Below are positions 50,638 through 59,274 of a stretch of DNA of 64,000 bases, piece by piece. The notes below the pieces were generated by a model, which had not been told where the DNA came from, ran no database searches, and worked only from the letters and a program-made list of their open reading frames with translations. This stretch comes from Paranoxybacillus sp035645275 (GTDB lineage: Bacteria; Bacillota; Bacilli; Bacillales; Anoxybacillaceae): contig DASQMX010000031.1 of assembly GCA_035645275.1 (NCBI GenBank), forward strand, positions 588,661 to 652,660. Reading direction: 5' to 3'. How positions within the stretch are numbered: position 1 is the stretch's first letter; each line of letters begins with the position of its first letter. The translations under genes were made by a program, and so were the position numbers.

Positions 50638-52711
50638 AATGCTGCACTCCATTTCCTTCATCGCGTGGAATATACGGCGCTTCTTTTAATGGTACATTGT
50701 TGTTGTTTTTCAATACCTTCATCCACATGTTTATAGAAGAAATGAGCATCGCTATGACAACAAGCATGAAAGCTGCACAAAGCGCCGCATCAACATAGTC
50801 GTTCATGATAATTTGCCGCATTTGCGCTTCATTGGCTGCTGGAGGTAAAATCTTTCCTTGATTTAACGCATCTTTAAATACGTTGGCATGCGCCAAGAAC
50901 CCGATTTTTGGATTTTCATGAAATAGCTTTTGGAACCCTGCTGTCATTGTTACGACTAAAATCCAAGTTGTCGGAACTAGCGTCACCCATACGTATGCTT
51001 TTTTGCCCATTTTAAATAAAACCGTTGTCCCTAATAATAAAGCAATCGCGGCAAGCATTTGGTTCGCGATACCGAAGAGCGGCCATAACGTGTTAATTCC
51101 TCCAAGCGGGTCAATAACCCCTTGATATAGGAAATATCCCCATAAAAGCACACACAACGTTGTCGCAATAATATTGGCCGGTAATGATTCTGTTTTCGCA
51201 AACGGCTTGTAGAAATGGCCTAAAAGATCTTGAATAATGAAGCGGCCGACACGTGTACCTGCATCAATCGTTGTTAAAATAAACAACGCTTCGAATAAAA
51301 TCGCAAAATGATACCAAAATGCCATTAACGCTTTTCCACCAATGACATCGGATAAAATCACGGCCATTCCAATCGCTAACGTCGGTGCTCCGCCTGTGCG
51401 CGACAAAACTGTTTCTTCGCCGACATTATCCGCCAATTCTTTTAAGTCATCAGGAGTAACCGTAAACCCCCAAGACGAAACAGTTTGCGCTGCTTGCACA
51501 ACATCTTGCCCGATAGCCGCTGCTGGACTATTAATCGCAAAGTATGTTCCTGGTGTTAAGACGCATGCCGCAATCAATGCCATTACCGCTACAAATGACT
51601 CCATTAACATTGCACCATAGCCAATTGGACGAGCATGGCTTTCGCGCTCAATCATTTTTGGTGTCGTTCCCGAAGAAACGAGAGAATGGAATCCGGAAAC
51701 AGCCCCGCAGGCAATGGTAATAAATAAGAACGGGAATAAATTACCAGCAAATACTGGGCCAGTGCCATCAACGAACTTCGTAACTGCCGGCATTTGTAAA
51801 TCAGGTGCAACAATAAGAATACCAAATGCCAAGCCAACAATTGTTCCAATTTTCAGAAATGTACTTAGATAATCACGCGGAGCAAGCAACAACCATACTG
51901 GCAACGCTGAAGCAACGAACCCATAGGCAATCATTAAAAGAGCAATCGTCTCTCCTTTAAATGTGAACATTTTCGCCAAAGTTTCATTTTCAGCGACATA
52001 CTGGCCAGCCATAATCGATGCGATTAATAAGACAAAACCGATTAATGAGGCTTCTCCAACACGTCCCGGACGCACATAGCGCATATATATTCCCATAAAA
52101 ATGGCAATCGGAATCGTCGCTGCGATTGTGAACATTCCCCACGGGCTTCCTACAAGTGCTTTCACAACAACTAGAGCTAATACAGCCAATAAAATAATCA
52201 TAATTCCTAAAATACCAAGCATTGCAATAAAGCCTGTTACAGGACCAATTTCCTCTTTAATCATTTCACCGAGCGATTTTCCATTTCGGCGCATGGAAGC
52301 AAATAAGATAACAAAATCTTGTACAGCTCCTGCTAACACAACTCCAACGACAATCCAAAGCGTGCCCGGCAAGTAGCCCATTTGTGATGCTAAAATTGGG
52401 CCGACAAGCGGACCCGCACCAGCAATTGCGGCAAAGTGGTGACCAAACAATACCCATTTGTTTGTTGGAACGTAGTCTTTACCGTCATTAAAAATTTCAG
52501 CCGGCGTTTTACGATTGTCATCTAGCTGAAATACTTTGTTAGCCATAAATCGGCTGTAAAAACGATAAGCGACAGCATAGACGCACACAGCCGCAACAAT
52601 TAACCAAATGGCGTTAATGCTCTCGCCACGATTTAAAGCCAACACCGCAAATCCAACAGCTCCTAGGGCAGAAATCGCTCCCCAAAGCAAAATTGATTTA
52701 AGCGCTTTCAT
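50630..52711 (-). CDS. cstA: Carbon starvation protein CstA (pyruvate/peptide transporter)
   Basis: A 693-residue polytopic protein with about sixteen helices. NKWVLFGHHFAAIAGAGPLV near the N-terminus and FHSLVSSGTTPKMI are family blocks. CstA/BtsT proteins import pyruvate, and peptide uptake has been linked to some. I chose ATG 52711 (MKALKSILL), six bases after GGGGGA. Direct repeats upstream fit a LytTR-type activator. Confidence 0.92.
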   Translation of the reverse strand: MKALKSILLWGAISALGAVGFAVLALNRGESINAIWLIVAAVCVYAVAYRFYSRFMANKVFQLDDNRKTPAEIFNDGKDYVPTNKWVLFGHHFAAIAGAGPLVGPILASQMGYLPGTLWIVVGVVLAGAVQDFVILFASMRRNGKSLGEMIKEEIGPVTGFIAMLGILGIMIILLAVLALVVVKALVGSPWGMFTIAATIPIAIFMGIYMRYVRPGRVGEASLIGFVLLIASIMAGQYVAENETLAKMFTFKGETIALLMIAYGFVASALPVWLLLAPRDYLSTFLKIGTIVGLAFGILIVAPDLQMPAVTKFVDGTGPVFAGNLFPFLFITIACGAVSGFHSLVSSGTTPKMIERESHARPIGYGAMLMESFVAVMALIAACVLTPGTYFAINSPAAAIGQDVVQAAQTVSSWGFTVTPDDLKELADNVGEETVLSRTGGAPTLAIGMAVILSDVIGGKALMAFWYHFAILFEALFILTTIDAGTRVGRFIIQDLLGHFYKPFAKTESLPANIIATTLCVLLWGYFLYQGVIDPLGGINTLWPLFGIANQMLAAIALLLGTTVLFKMGKKAYVWVTLVPTTWILVVTMTAGFQKLFHENPKIGFLAHANVFKDALNQGKILPPAANEAQMRQIIMNDYVDAALCAAFMLVVIAMLISSINMWMKVLKNNNNVPLKEAPYIPRDEGNGVQHYA

Positions 52712-52803
52712 CTTTTTTCCCCCTTTATCCATCCCTCACAAAAATTATACTAATAATTATGAATAATTAGATAAATAAAAATCTAAGATGATAAAATCGC
52801 AAC

Positions 52804-52837
52804 CTAACATGTCAAAATGACGGACTAACATGTCAAA
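52804..52837 (-). promoter_or_regulatory. Direct repeats of LytTR-site spacing ahead of cstA
   Basis: CTAACATGTCAAA occurs at 52804-52816 and 52825-52837, exactly 21 bases apart (two helical turns). A TATAAT for cstA lies about 55 bases downstream with no good -35. LytTR regulators bind direct repeats with a 21-22 base period and control pyruvate-transporter genes in other bacteria; the base match to the LytTR consensus is only partial. Confidence 0.5.
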
Positions 52838-53097
52838 TTTTGTTCTTCTAGTTCATCTATATATAACCGTTATTTGTAAAATAATTCCTCACACAACTCA
52901 TTGCTAAAAATGAATAAAACCATTTTGTTTGTAAAAAAATGTAATAAAGAACATTATTGTGAATAGTTGTCTATATCATTCGCCGTACACATCTTTTTTT
53001 GAACATATGTTGTTGCGACAGTAAGGAGAGGGAGTGAGTGATGAAAAACGAACCTCTGCTTATAACTCTTACTTGAAACACATAGTAAATATTATTC

Positions 53098-53126
53098 TTG
53101 ACATAAACTGTACGAGGCGATATTAA
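53098..53126 (+). promoter_or_regulatory. SigA promoter of the small membrane gene at 53157
   Basis: TTGACA, a 17-base spacer and TATTAA. The rest of 52838-53156 holds nothing else I can support. Confidence 0.65.
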
Positions 53127-53156
53127 AAAAATATATTAGTAAAGGGTTTAAGAAGT

Positions 53157-53621
53157 GTGAAAGCGATTGAACGGTTATTATGGAGCATTGCGCTGCCTGG
53201 TTTTGGACAATTTTTAAATCAAAAGTATATGAAAGGTATTATTCTTATCATTTTAGAATTTTTAATTAACGTACAATCTAATTTCAATGAGGCCATTCGC
53301 TTGAGCTTTTTAGGACGAATCGAGGAATCTGTGTACGTCATTAATTATCAATGGCTTATGTTTTATCCTTGTTTATATTTTTTTGCGATGTGGGATGCCT
53401 ATAAAGATGCAGGCGGAGGTAAATCACCTTATGCTTTTCTCCCCTTTGTCTTTTCTGCCTATTTCGTAACTGTAGGTCTTATATACTCCACAGAATTAAC
53501 GATTTTCGGCATTTTCTTCGGTCCGATTTGGCTTCCGATGTTATCAGTCATTCCTGGTTTGATTGTTGGATGGCTTATAAAAGTGCTGTTAGTTAAATTG
53601 ACGATCTCCCGTTCTGAGTAA
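53157..53621 (+). CDS. Multi-pass membrane protein, function unknown
   Basis: A 154-residue protein with four to five hydrophobic segments. The N-terminus (ERLLWSIALPGFGQFLNQKY, then MKGI) is like the TM2-domain entry seen in small bacillar membrane proteins. GTG 53157 follows AAAGG at an acceptable distance, and a SigA promoter lies upstream. A terminator follows at 53640. No family is assigned. Confidence 0.65.
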   Translation: MKAIERLLWSIALPGFGQFLNQKYMKGIILIILEFLINVQSNFNEAIRLSFLGRIEESVYVINYQWLMFYPCLYFFAMWDAYKDAGGGKSPYAFLPFVFSAYFVTVGLIYSTELTIFGIFFGPIWLPMLSVIPGLIVGWLIKVLLVKLTISRSE

Positions 53622-53639
53622 ATGGTTTATACTTACATA

Positions 53640-53690
53640 TAAAAACGCTTTTTATTGCGGTTCTCTCAAACCAAATAAAAAGCGTTTTCA
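53640..53690 (+). terminator. Terminator of the 53157 gene
   Basis: AAAACGCTTTTTATT/AAATAAAAAGCGTTTT arms with a 16-17 base loop, followed by a short T-run. Confidence 0.6.
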
Positions 53691-53797
53691 GCATCTTCGT
53701 TTAAGTCACCGGTTCCTTTTACCGTAATACTTTCTACTTTTTCCACCCATGTCTTCCCCTTTTCTTTGAACAAATTTATTTTTGAAATATTTCTGTA
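53666..53797 (-). pseudogene. Possible remnant of a PP2C-like gene
   Basis: A 44-codon open stretch ending in TGA encodes KVESITVKGTGDLNEDAENA. This looks like the N-terminal part of a PP2C-type phosphatase (KGxGxxNED). It has no good start codon or ribosome site and stops within the terminator arm of the facing gene. Confidence 0.3.
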
Positions 53798-53944
53798 CTA
53801 CAATATGTATCTCCTTTAATCACAACAAAAAGTTTCCGCTTTTCGCCTGAATCTCTGGCTTACTTACTATCTATGGCTTATACTAATACGCCTTTTAATT
53901 ATTAATATAGACATATCATGCAATAATCTCTTTCATAAAAGTGG

Positions 53945-53973
53945 TTGAATTTTCCGTATAGCTATTATATGAT
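53945..53973 (+). promoter_or_regulatory. Promoter of nrdAB
   Basis: TTGAAT (53945-53950), 17 bases, TATGAT (53968-53973). The first NrdR box lies just beyond the expected start point. Confidence 0.5.
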
Positions 53974-53985
53974 GTTATCAAATAA

Positions 53986-54032
53986 ACACAATATATTGTA
54001 GTACAAAACCAATATACAACTAAATATTGTAT
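53986..54032 (+). promoter_or_regulatory. Two NrdR boxes
   Basis: ACACAATATATTGTAG (53986-54001) fits the NrdR consensus ACACwATATATwGTGT well. CAACTAAATATTGTAT (54017-54032) is a weaker second box with a 31-base period, which is three helical turns and the usual spacing. NrdR is the ATP/dATP-sensing repressor of ribonucleotide reductase genes. Confidence 0.75.
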
Positions 54033-54041
54033 TGATAAACC

Positions 54042-54221
54042 GCAAGTGAAGGTGTCCGAACGGACTTAATAGGGAATCTGGTGCGAATCCAGAACTGTCC
54101 CCGCAACTGTATGTGTGGACGAAATGGAATGTTCCACTGTATATGATCAGCTTTATCGGCGCATATACGGGAAGGATCCAGAGTAGGAGGAAACACGAGT
54201 CAGGAGACCTGCCTTACTTGC
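54042..54221 (+). promoter_or_regulatory. Cobalamin riboswitch
   Basis: AAGTGAAGGTGTCC, GGGAATCTGGTGCGAATCC, AGAACTGTCCCCGCAACTG and CGAGTCAGGAGACCTGCCTT are the conserved B12-box parts in order. It lies ahead of nrdAB, which need no B12. Confidence 0.95.
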
Positions 54222-54301
54222 TAAGTTTCAAATTCTTCGGGGGTTGGGAAGATGAAACGATGGTTTAAAAAGGGATTTACTAGCCTTTTTATACTATCGT
54301 T

Positions 54302-54336
54302 TGATCCACTCAACTTTTGCTGAGTGGATTTTTTAT
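54302..54336 (+). terminator. Expression-platform terminator of the cobalamin riboswitch
   Basis: Perfect stem ATCCACTCA/TGAGTGGAT (54304-54312, 54321-54329) followed by TTTTTATTTTAT, 25 bases before the nrdA start. Confidence 0.85.
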
Positions 54337-54360
54337 TTTATACAGGGGGGGATTGGAGAA

Positions 54361-56649
54361 ATGAGCTTACATACAAAAACAACGATGATTATAAACGAAA
54401 AGGGAGACGCTGAACCATTTTCACATGAGCGGCTCATCTCGTTTGTAAAAAAGATAACGGAAAACTATCCAAATCTAAACAAAGAAAGCTACTTAAAAAG
54501 AGTCATACAAACGTTTGAAAGCAGAGACACCCTTTCAGCTGAGAAAATCACTAACTTATTAATTTTAGAAGGTTTGTCTTATATTGACGAAAATGAACCA
54601 GATTGGACATTTGTGTGCGCTCACATTTATTTAAAAAAATTATACAAGGAAGCGGCCAAAAATCGCGGATATCACCAAGAAGAACAGTATGGCGATTTCT
54701 ATCATTTAATCAAAACTCTTGTGGCTAAAGGGATTTATAGTTCTAAACTTTTAGAGGAATACACAAAAGAAGAAATTATAGAACTAGGAAAATTGATTGA
54801 TCCGGAAAAAGATAAGCTGTTTACTTACATCGGTCTTCGCACCCTCGCCGACCGCTACCTAGCCCGTGATTACGATCGGAATTTATATGAGCTTCCTCAA
54901 GAACGATTTTTAATCATTGCCATGACCTTAATGGCAAAAGAACCAAAACAACATCGTTTTTCGTTAGTCCGAGAAGCTTATTGGGCGTTAAGCAATTTAT
55001 ATATGACCGTTGCCACTCCTACTCTTGCAAATGCGGGAAAAAGCTATGGACAATTGTCTAGCTGTTTTGTTGACACGGTAGACGATAGTTTACAAGGAAT
55101 CTATGACAGCAATACCGATATTGCCAATTTATCAAAATCAGGCGGCGGAATCGGCGTATATCTTGGTAAAATCCGCAGCCGCGGCAGCGACATTCGCGGT
55201 TTTAAAGGTGTTTCGTCAGGCATCATTCCATGGATGAAGCAATTAAACAATACGGCAGTCAGTGTCGATCAGCTAGGGCAGCGGAAAGGAGCGATATGCG
55301 TTTATTTAGATGTATGGCATAAAGATATTTTTGCCTTTTTAGACGCGAAATTAAATAATGGCGATGAACGAATGAGAACACATGATTTATTTACTGGAGT
55401 CTGCATTCCTGACTTGTTTATGGAACAAGTCGAAAAACGCGGTGACTGGTATCTTTTTGACCCACATGAAGTGCGAAAAATCATGGGATTTAGTTTAGAA
55501 GATTTTTATGATGAAGAACGCGGCAGCGGCAGTTTTCGCGAAAAATATTGGCAGTGTGTGGAAAACCCTCATTTATCGAAAGAAAAAGTATCCGCCATCG
55601 AAATCATGAAAGGAATTATGCGCAGCCAACTTGAATCAGGAAGCCCGTTTATGTTTTACCGCGATGAAGTGAACCGAAAAAACCCTAATTCTCACCTAGG
55701 TATGATTTATTGCAGCAACCTTTGTACAGAAATTGCGCAAAATCAAAGTCCGACAATAATGGAACAGCAATACACAAAAGACGGCAAAATTATTACAGTC
55801 AAAACACCTGGCGATTTTGTCGTCTGCAACTTATCTTCTATTAATCTAGCTCGCGCAGTGACAGATAACGTGCTCGAACGTTTAATCCCGATTCAAGTGC
55901 GTATGCTCGATAACGTCATTGACTTAAACCAAATTCCTGTTTTACAGGCACAGCTGACGAATCAAAAATACCGTTCCGTTGGGCTTGGAACATTTGGCTG
56001 GCATCATTTGCTTGCCCTTAAAGAGATTCGCTGGGAATCAGAAGAAGCGGTCGAGTACGCGGACAAGCTATATGAAAAAATTGCATACTTAACGATTCAA
56101 GCAAGCATGGAGCTGGCAAAAGAAAAAGGAAGCTATCCCGCATTTACAGGTTCAGACTGGCATACAGGAGCTTACTTTGAGAAACGGGGATACCATCATT
56201 CTCAGAGCGGTCTGGACTGGAACATGTTAAAAGAACAAGTAAAGACGTACGGCATTCGCAACGGTTATCTCATGGCTGTCGCACCGAATGCCTCGACATC
56301 GATTATTGCCGGGAGCACCGCAAGCATTGATCCTATCTTCTTAAAAGTGTACGCCGAAGAAAAGAAAGATTATAAAATTCCTGTAACCGTACCGGATTTA
56401 AACGCTGAAACGACATGGTATTACAAATCGGCTTATCATATTGACCAACTATGGAGCGTCAAACAAAACGCCGCCCGACAGCGTCATGTTGACCAGTCGA
56501 TTTCTTTTAATATCTACGTCATGAACACGATTAAAGCGAAAGATTTGCTGAACCTTCATCTCACCGCTTGGAAACAGGGATTAAAAACAACGTATTATGT
56601 CCGTTCCACTTCAAGTATGATTGACGAATGCGAATCATGCGCGAGCTAA
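54361..56649 (+). CDS. nrdA: Class Ia ribonucleotide reductase large subunit NrdA
   Basis: A 762-residue reductase that makes dNDPs. There is an N-terminal ATP-cone (about 8-105), then the barrel: SSCFVDTVDD (active-site Cys near 237), SKSGGGIGVYLGKIRS, SNLCTEIAQNQS (radical Cys near 456 and Glu), and the C-terminal swing-arm CESC. ATG 54361 (MSLHTKTTM) is chosen; the TTG frame start at 54301 lies in the riboswitch terminator. It forms an operon with nrdB and is under cobalamin and probable NrdR control. Confidence 0.94.
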   Translation: MSLHTKTTMIINEKGDAEPFSHERLISFVKKITENYPNLNKESYLKRVIQTFESRDTLSAEKITNLLILEGLSYIDENEPDWTFVCAHIYLKKLYKEAAKNRGYHQEEQYGDFYHLIKTLVAKGIYSSKLLEEYTKEEIIELGKLIDPEKDKLFTYIGLRTLADRYLARDYDRNLYELPQERFLIIAMTLMAKEPKQHRFSLVREAYWALSNLYMTVATPTLANAGKSYGQLSSCFVDTVDDSLQGIYDSNTDIANLSKSGGGIGVYLGKIRSRGSDIRGFKGVSSGIIPWMKQLNNTAVSVDQLGQRKGAICVYLDVWHKDIFAFLDAKLNNGDERMRTHDLFTGVCIPDLFMEQVEKRGDWYLFDPHEVRKIMGFSLEDFYDEERGSGSFREKYWQCVENPHLSKEKVSAIEIMKGIMRSQLESGSPFMFYRDEVNRKNPNSHLGMIYCSNLCTEIAQNQSPTIMEQQYTKDGKIITVKTPGDFVVCNLSSINLARAVTDNVLERLIPIQVRMLDNVIDLNQIPVLQAQLTNQKYRSVGLGTFGWHHLLALKEIRWESEEAVEYADKLYEKIAYLTIQASMELAKEKGSYPAFTGSDWHTGAYFEKRGYHHSQSGLDWNMLKEQVKTYGIRNGYLMAVAPNASTSIIAGSTASIDPIFLKVYAEEKKDYKIPVTVPDLNAETTWYYKSAYHIDQLWSVKQNAARQRHVDQSISFNIYVMNTIKAKDLLNLHLTAWKQGLKTTYYVRSTSSMIDECESCAS

Positions 56650-56672
56650 TAAAACTGGGAGGGGATTTTACA

Positions 56673-57716
56673 TTGTCACATTCATTAACAAAAAGAGTCA
56701 TTATGGACCCGAAAGCACCGAACCGCTCGACAAGAATTATTAACGGAAAAAGCTCAAATGTGTTAAACTGGGATGATATTGCTTATCCGTGGGCGTTTGC
56801 CAAATATAAACGGATGCTCGTCAACTTCTGGACCCCGTTTGAAATTAATATGTCCCAAGATATTAAACAATTTCCGCTATTAACCGATGATGAAAAAGAT
56901 GCGTTTTTAAAAATTATTGGACTGCTGGCGCTTCTTGACAGCATTCAAACTGATTATGCAGGCAGAGTCGCCGATTACATTACGGACTCCAGCATTAATG
57001 CATTAATGATTTTATTGGCGCAGCAGGAAGTGATTCATAATCATTCATACTCCTATGTCCTATCAAGCCTTGTACCGAAAAGCAAGCAGGATGAAGTGTT
57101 TGAATTTTGGAGAAACGAACCGATTTTGCGTAAAAGAAATGACTTTGTCACAAACGGGTATAAAGAATTTGCAGAACAACCAAATGTCGAAAATTTATTG
57201 AAGTCCATTGTCTATGATGTCATTCTAGAAGGATTATTTTTCTATTCTGGTTTCGCCTTCTTCTACAACTTAGCGCGCAATCAAAAAATGGTCGCGACAA
57301 GTACAATGATTAATTACATTAACCGTGATGAACAAATACACGTTGATTTATTTGTAAAAATTTTTAAAGAAGTATTGATGGAGTATCCAGAATATAACAC
57401 ACCAGAGCTGGCTGCATTCGTCCAGCAAACGTTCATAAAAGCCGCGGAACTGGAAATCGAATGGGCAAGTTATATTATTGGCAACAAAATTGAAGGAATT
57501 TCACTTCAGGACCTTAGCGACTATATTAAATTTTACGCTAATGTCCGCTGCAATCAACTGGGCTTTGAACGTCCGTTTGCCGGGTACCGCACTAATCCGC
57601 TTCGCTGGATTAAAGCGTATGAAGAAGTCGACCTCGGAAAATCGGACTTCTTTGAACAAAAATCACGGCAATATACGAAAGTGAATCATATCGATAATGG
57701 ATTTGATGAGTTATAA
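56673..57716 (+). CDS. nrdB: Class Ia ribonucleotide reductase small subunit NrdB
   Basis: A 347-residue ferritin-like subunit that holds the di-metal site and tyrosyl radical. Ligands Asp89 (LLDSIQ), Glu119 and His122 (QEVIHNHSY), Tyr126 as radical site, Glu in ILEGLFFYSG and EQIH in NRDEQIHVD are all present. TTG 56673, eight bases after GGGAGGGG, gives MSHSLTKRVIMDPK; the ATG at 56628 lies inside nrdA. A strong terminator follows. Confidence 0.94.
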   Translation: MSHSLTKRVIMDPKAPNRSTRIINGKSSNVLNWDDIAYPWAFAKYKRMLVNFWTPFEINMSQDIKQFPLLTDDEKDAFLKIIGLLALLDSIQTDYAGRVADYITDSSINALMILLAQQEVIHNHSYSYVLSSLVPKSKQDEVFEFWRNEPILRKRNDFVTNGYKEFAEQPNVENLLKSIVYDVILEGLFFYSGFAFFYNLARNQKMVATSTMINYINRDEQIHVDLFVKIFKEVLMEYPEYNTPELAAFVQQTFIKAAELEIEWASYIIGNKIEGISLQDLSDYIKFYANVRCNQLGFERPFAGYRTNPLRWIKAYEEVDLGKSDFFEQKSRQYTKVNHIDNGFDEL

Positions 57717-57721
57717 GTATA

Positions 57722-57760
57722 GAAAGAGCCGCAAACTCTCCTTGTTTGCGGCTCTTTTCC
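57722..57760. terminator. Terminator between nrdB and the TerC gene
   Basis: Perfect stem AAAGAGCCGCAAAC/GTTTGCGGCTCTTT with a seven-base loop and T-run. Confidence 0.9.
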
Positions 57761-57780
57761 TTTCACCCACAAAAGCGTTA

Positions 57781-58464
57781 TTATGCTTCTTTCAATGTTT
57801 CTTTTTTGTTTTCTTTCGCTTTTTTCATCTTCCCAGCGATAATTACACCAGCAACAACAAGAAGTTCAAATCCATATTTCACAAACGGATTAGCAAAATA
57901 TTCTTCCAAAAACGGTTCATCAACAATCATTTTCGACGCGGTCCAAGCAAGAACCCCAGCACCAATCGTCACGATGATTGGGAAACGTTCGATCCATTTC
58001 AAAATTAATGTACTTCCCCAAACGACAATTGGGACGGAAATGAGCAATCCTAAAATAACAAGCAAAAAGCTTCCATGCGCCGCACCGGCAACCGCCAATA
58101 CATTATCCAATCCCATTAACGCATCGGCAATGATAATGGTGCGAATCGCTTCCCACATACTGCTGCCAGCTTCCACATCATGCCCTTTTTCTTCAATAAG
58201 AAGTTTATAAGCAATCCACACTAACAGAATACCGCCAACAAGCAGCAATCCTGGAATTTTCAACAACCAAACAACCGCTAATGTTGCTAAGGCGCGAATG
58301 ACAATCGCTCCGACCGTTCCCCAAATAATTGCTTGCTTTTGCTGGTGCTTTGGCAGATTTCTTGCCGCCAATCCAATGACGATCGCATTGTCTCCCGCTA
58401 AAACAAGGTCAATAATAATGATTGAGATAAGTGCCGATAAAAATTCAGCTGAAAATAACTCCAC
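57781..58464 (-). CDS. TerC-family membrane protein (probable Mn2+ exporter)
   Basis: A 227-residue TerC protein with seven helices and acidic helix motifs (IDLVLAGDNAIVIGLAARNL, ADALMGLDNVLAVAGAAHGS). B. subtilis TerC proteins MeeF and MeeY (YkoY) export Mn2+ to metallate secreted enzymes, and ykoY has an Mn2+ riboswitch. I chose GTG 58464, eight bases after GGGAGG. It lies 88 bases after the DUF1232 gene, which has an Mn2+ riboswitch in its leader, so the two may form one unit. Confidence 0.88.
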   Translation of the reverse strand: MELFSAEFLSALISIIIIDLVLAGDNAIVIGLAARNLPKHQQKQAIIWGTVGAIVIRALATLAVVWLLKIPGLLLVGGILLVWIAYKLLIEEKGHDVEAGSSMWEAIRTIIIADALMGLDNVLAVAGAAHGSFLLVILGLLISVPIVVWGSTLILKWIERFPIIVTIGAGVLAWTASKMIVDEPFLEEYFANPFVKYGFELLVVAGVIIAGKMKKAKENKKETLKEA

Positions 58465-58552
58465 TAGAAAAACCTCCCTCATTTATCAGTATTTATTTCA
58501 CATTCATTTAATACGATCCTTTTTCAAAAATAGTCTCATATGAGCATACCCA

Positions 58553-58825
58553 TTAAACGCCGTATTTATTTTTTAAGTTTTCAGGCGCCATTTTAATGAT
58601 TTGCCGTAAAATCAGCATAAAAATCGTAACATCATCAACAACACCAAAAAATCCTAAGAAATCAGGAATCACATCTAATGGCAATAACATATATAAAACA
58701 ACAAATAAAACAGAAAGCAATTTCTTGACATTAGAAACTTCTTTTGAAAGGAAAAACTCGGCAAGGAAAGGGATAAACCGTCGTATTTTAAAAATAAAGC
58801 GCACTCTTTTAAACAGTTTCCTCAT
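58553..58825 (-). CDS. DUF1232 (YkvA-like) small membrane protein
   Basis: A 90-residue protein with the DUF1232 core, a membrane hairpin with LLPLDVIPDFLGFFGVVDDV. It has a basic N-terminus (MRKLFKRVRFIFKIRRF). ATG 58825 has GGGAGAG seven bases upstream. DUF1232 has no assigned function. It is the first gene behind the yybP-ykoY manganese riboswitch, ahead of a TerC exporter gene, which suggests a link to Mn2+ balance. Confidence 0.85.
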   Translation of the reverse strand: MRKLFKRVRFIFKIRRFIPFLAEFFLSKEVSNVKKLLSVLFVVLYMLLPLDVIPDFLGFFGVVDDVTIFMLILRQIIKMAPENLKNKYGV

Positions 58826-58930
58826 ATAAATTCTCTCCCTCCTCGTCATTTTTATATACCATCTAGAACGGTTTAAGGAAATCCATAACTACCGATGTTT
58901 TTTCCTCTCCTTCCCTTATTTATTCCTTAA

Positions 58931-58970
58931 ATGAAAAAATGACCTTTACCGTGTAGGTAAAGGTCATTAA
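58931..58970 (-). terminator. Second terminator of the Mn2+ riboswitch leader
   Basis: Perfect stem AATGACCTTTACC/GGTAAAGGTCATT (58938-58950, 58956-58968), then TTTTTTC on the minus strand. It repeats the arm sequence of the first terminator next to it. Confidence 0.85.
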
Positions 58971-59004
58971 AATATAAAAAACCTTTACCCACACTGGTAA
59001 AGGT
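58971..59004 (-). terminator. First terminator (expression platform) of the Mn2+ riboswitch
   Basis: ACCTTTACC/GGTAAAGGT stem (58981-58989, 58996-59004), then TTTTTTATATTTT on the minus strand. Its upstream arm shares bases with the closing stem of the aptamer, so aptamer and terminator exclude each other. Confidence 0.85.
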
Positions 59005-59091
59005 CTCGCTAACAACGTCACCGTTGCCAACAAAGCCGAGGGTTTTATCCCTGAACTGACGACTTTGCTGTTAAAGCTACTCCCCTTTATA
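58998..59091 (-). promoter_or_regulatory. yybP-ykoY manganese riboswitch
   Basis: On the minus strand: AAAGGGGAGTAGCTTT, a short arm, GTCGTCAGTTCAGGG, CCCTCGGCTTTGTTGGCAAC, GGTGACG, GCGAGACCTTTACC. These are the conserved blocks of the yybP-ykoY motif, which turns on Mn2+ exporters when Mn2+ is high. Confidence 0.93.
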
Positions 59092-59115
59092 GGCAATTCA
59101 GTTATTTACAATTTA

Positions 59116-59144
59116 ATGATATATTTTTTTTAACTAGAAGTCAA
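59116..59144 (-). promoter_or_regulatory. SigA promoter of the Mn2+ riboswitch leader
   Basis: TTGACT (59139-59144), 17 bases, TATCAT (59116-59121) on the minus strand, about 25 bases before the aptamer. Confidence 0.65.
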
Positions 59145-59172
59145 TCATTTTTATGGAAAAATAGGAAAAAGT

Positions 59173-59274
59173 TCATAGCAAATTACTTTTTTCTTTTTCC
59201 TTGTCAGCTTTATCGGCATAATAAGCAAAAATAATGAACTGAATGATAAAAACGATAAGAAGGATCCAAACCCA
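59173..59274 (-). other. In-frame continuation of the secreted-protein gene past UGA
   Basis: Directly after the TGA of the gene at 59275 the same frame stays open for 33 codons: a clear transmembrane helix (WVWILLIVFIIQFIIFAYYA) and a charged end (DKADKEKEKSNLL). Nonsense mutation of TGG, or UGA readthrough, would explain it. Confidence 0.65.

Noticed and set aside
53041..53076. Leader peptide MKNEPLLITLT after AAGGAGAGGGAG
   Set aside because: Only eleven codons, no conserved pattern, and a separate promoter follows for the next gene; not supported as a gene.
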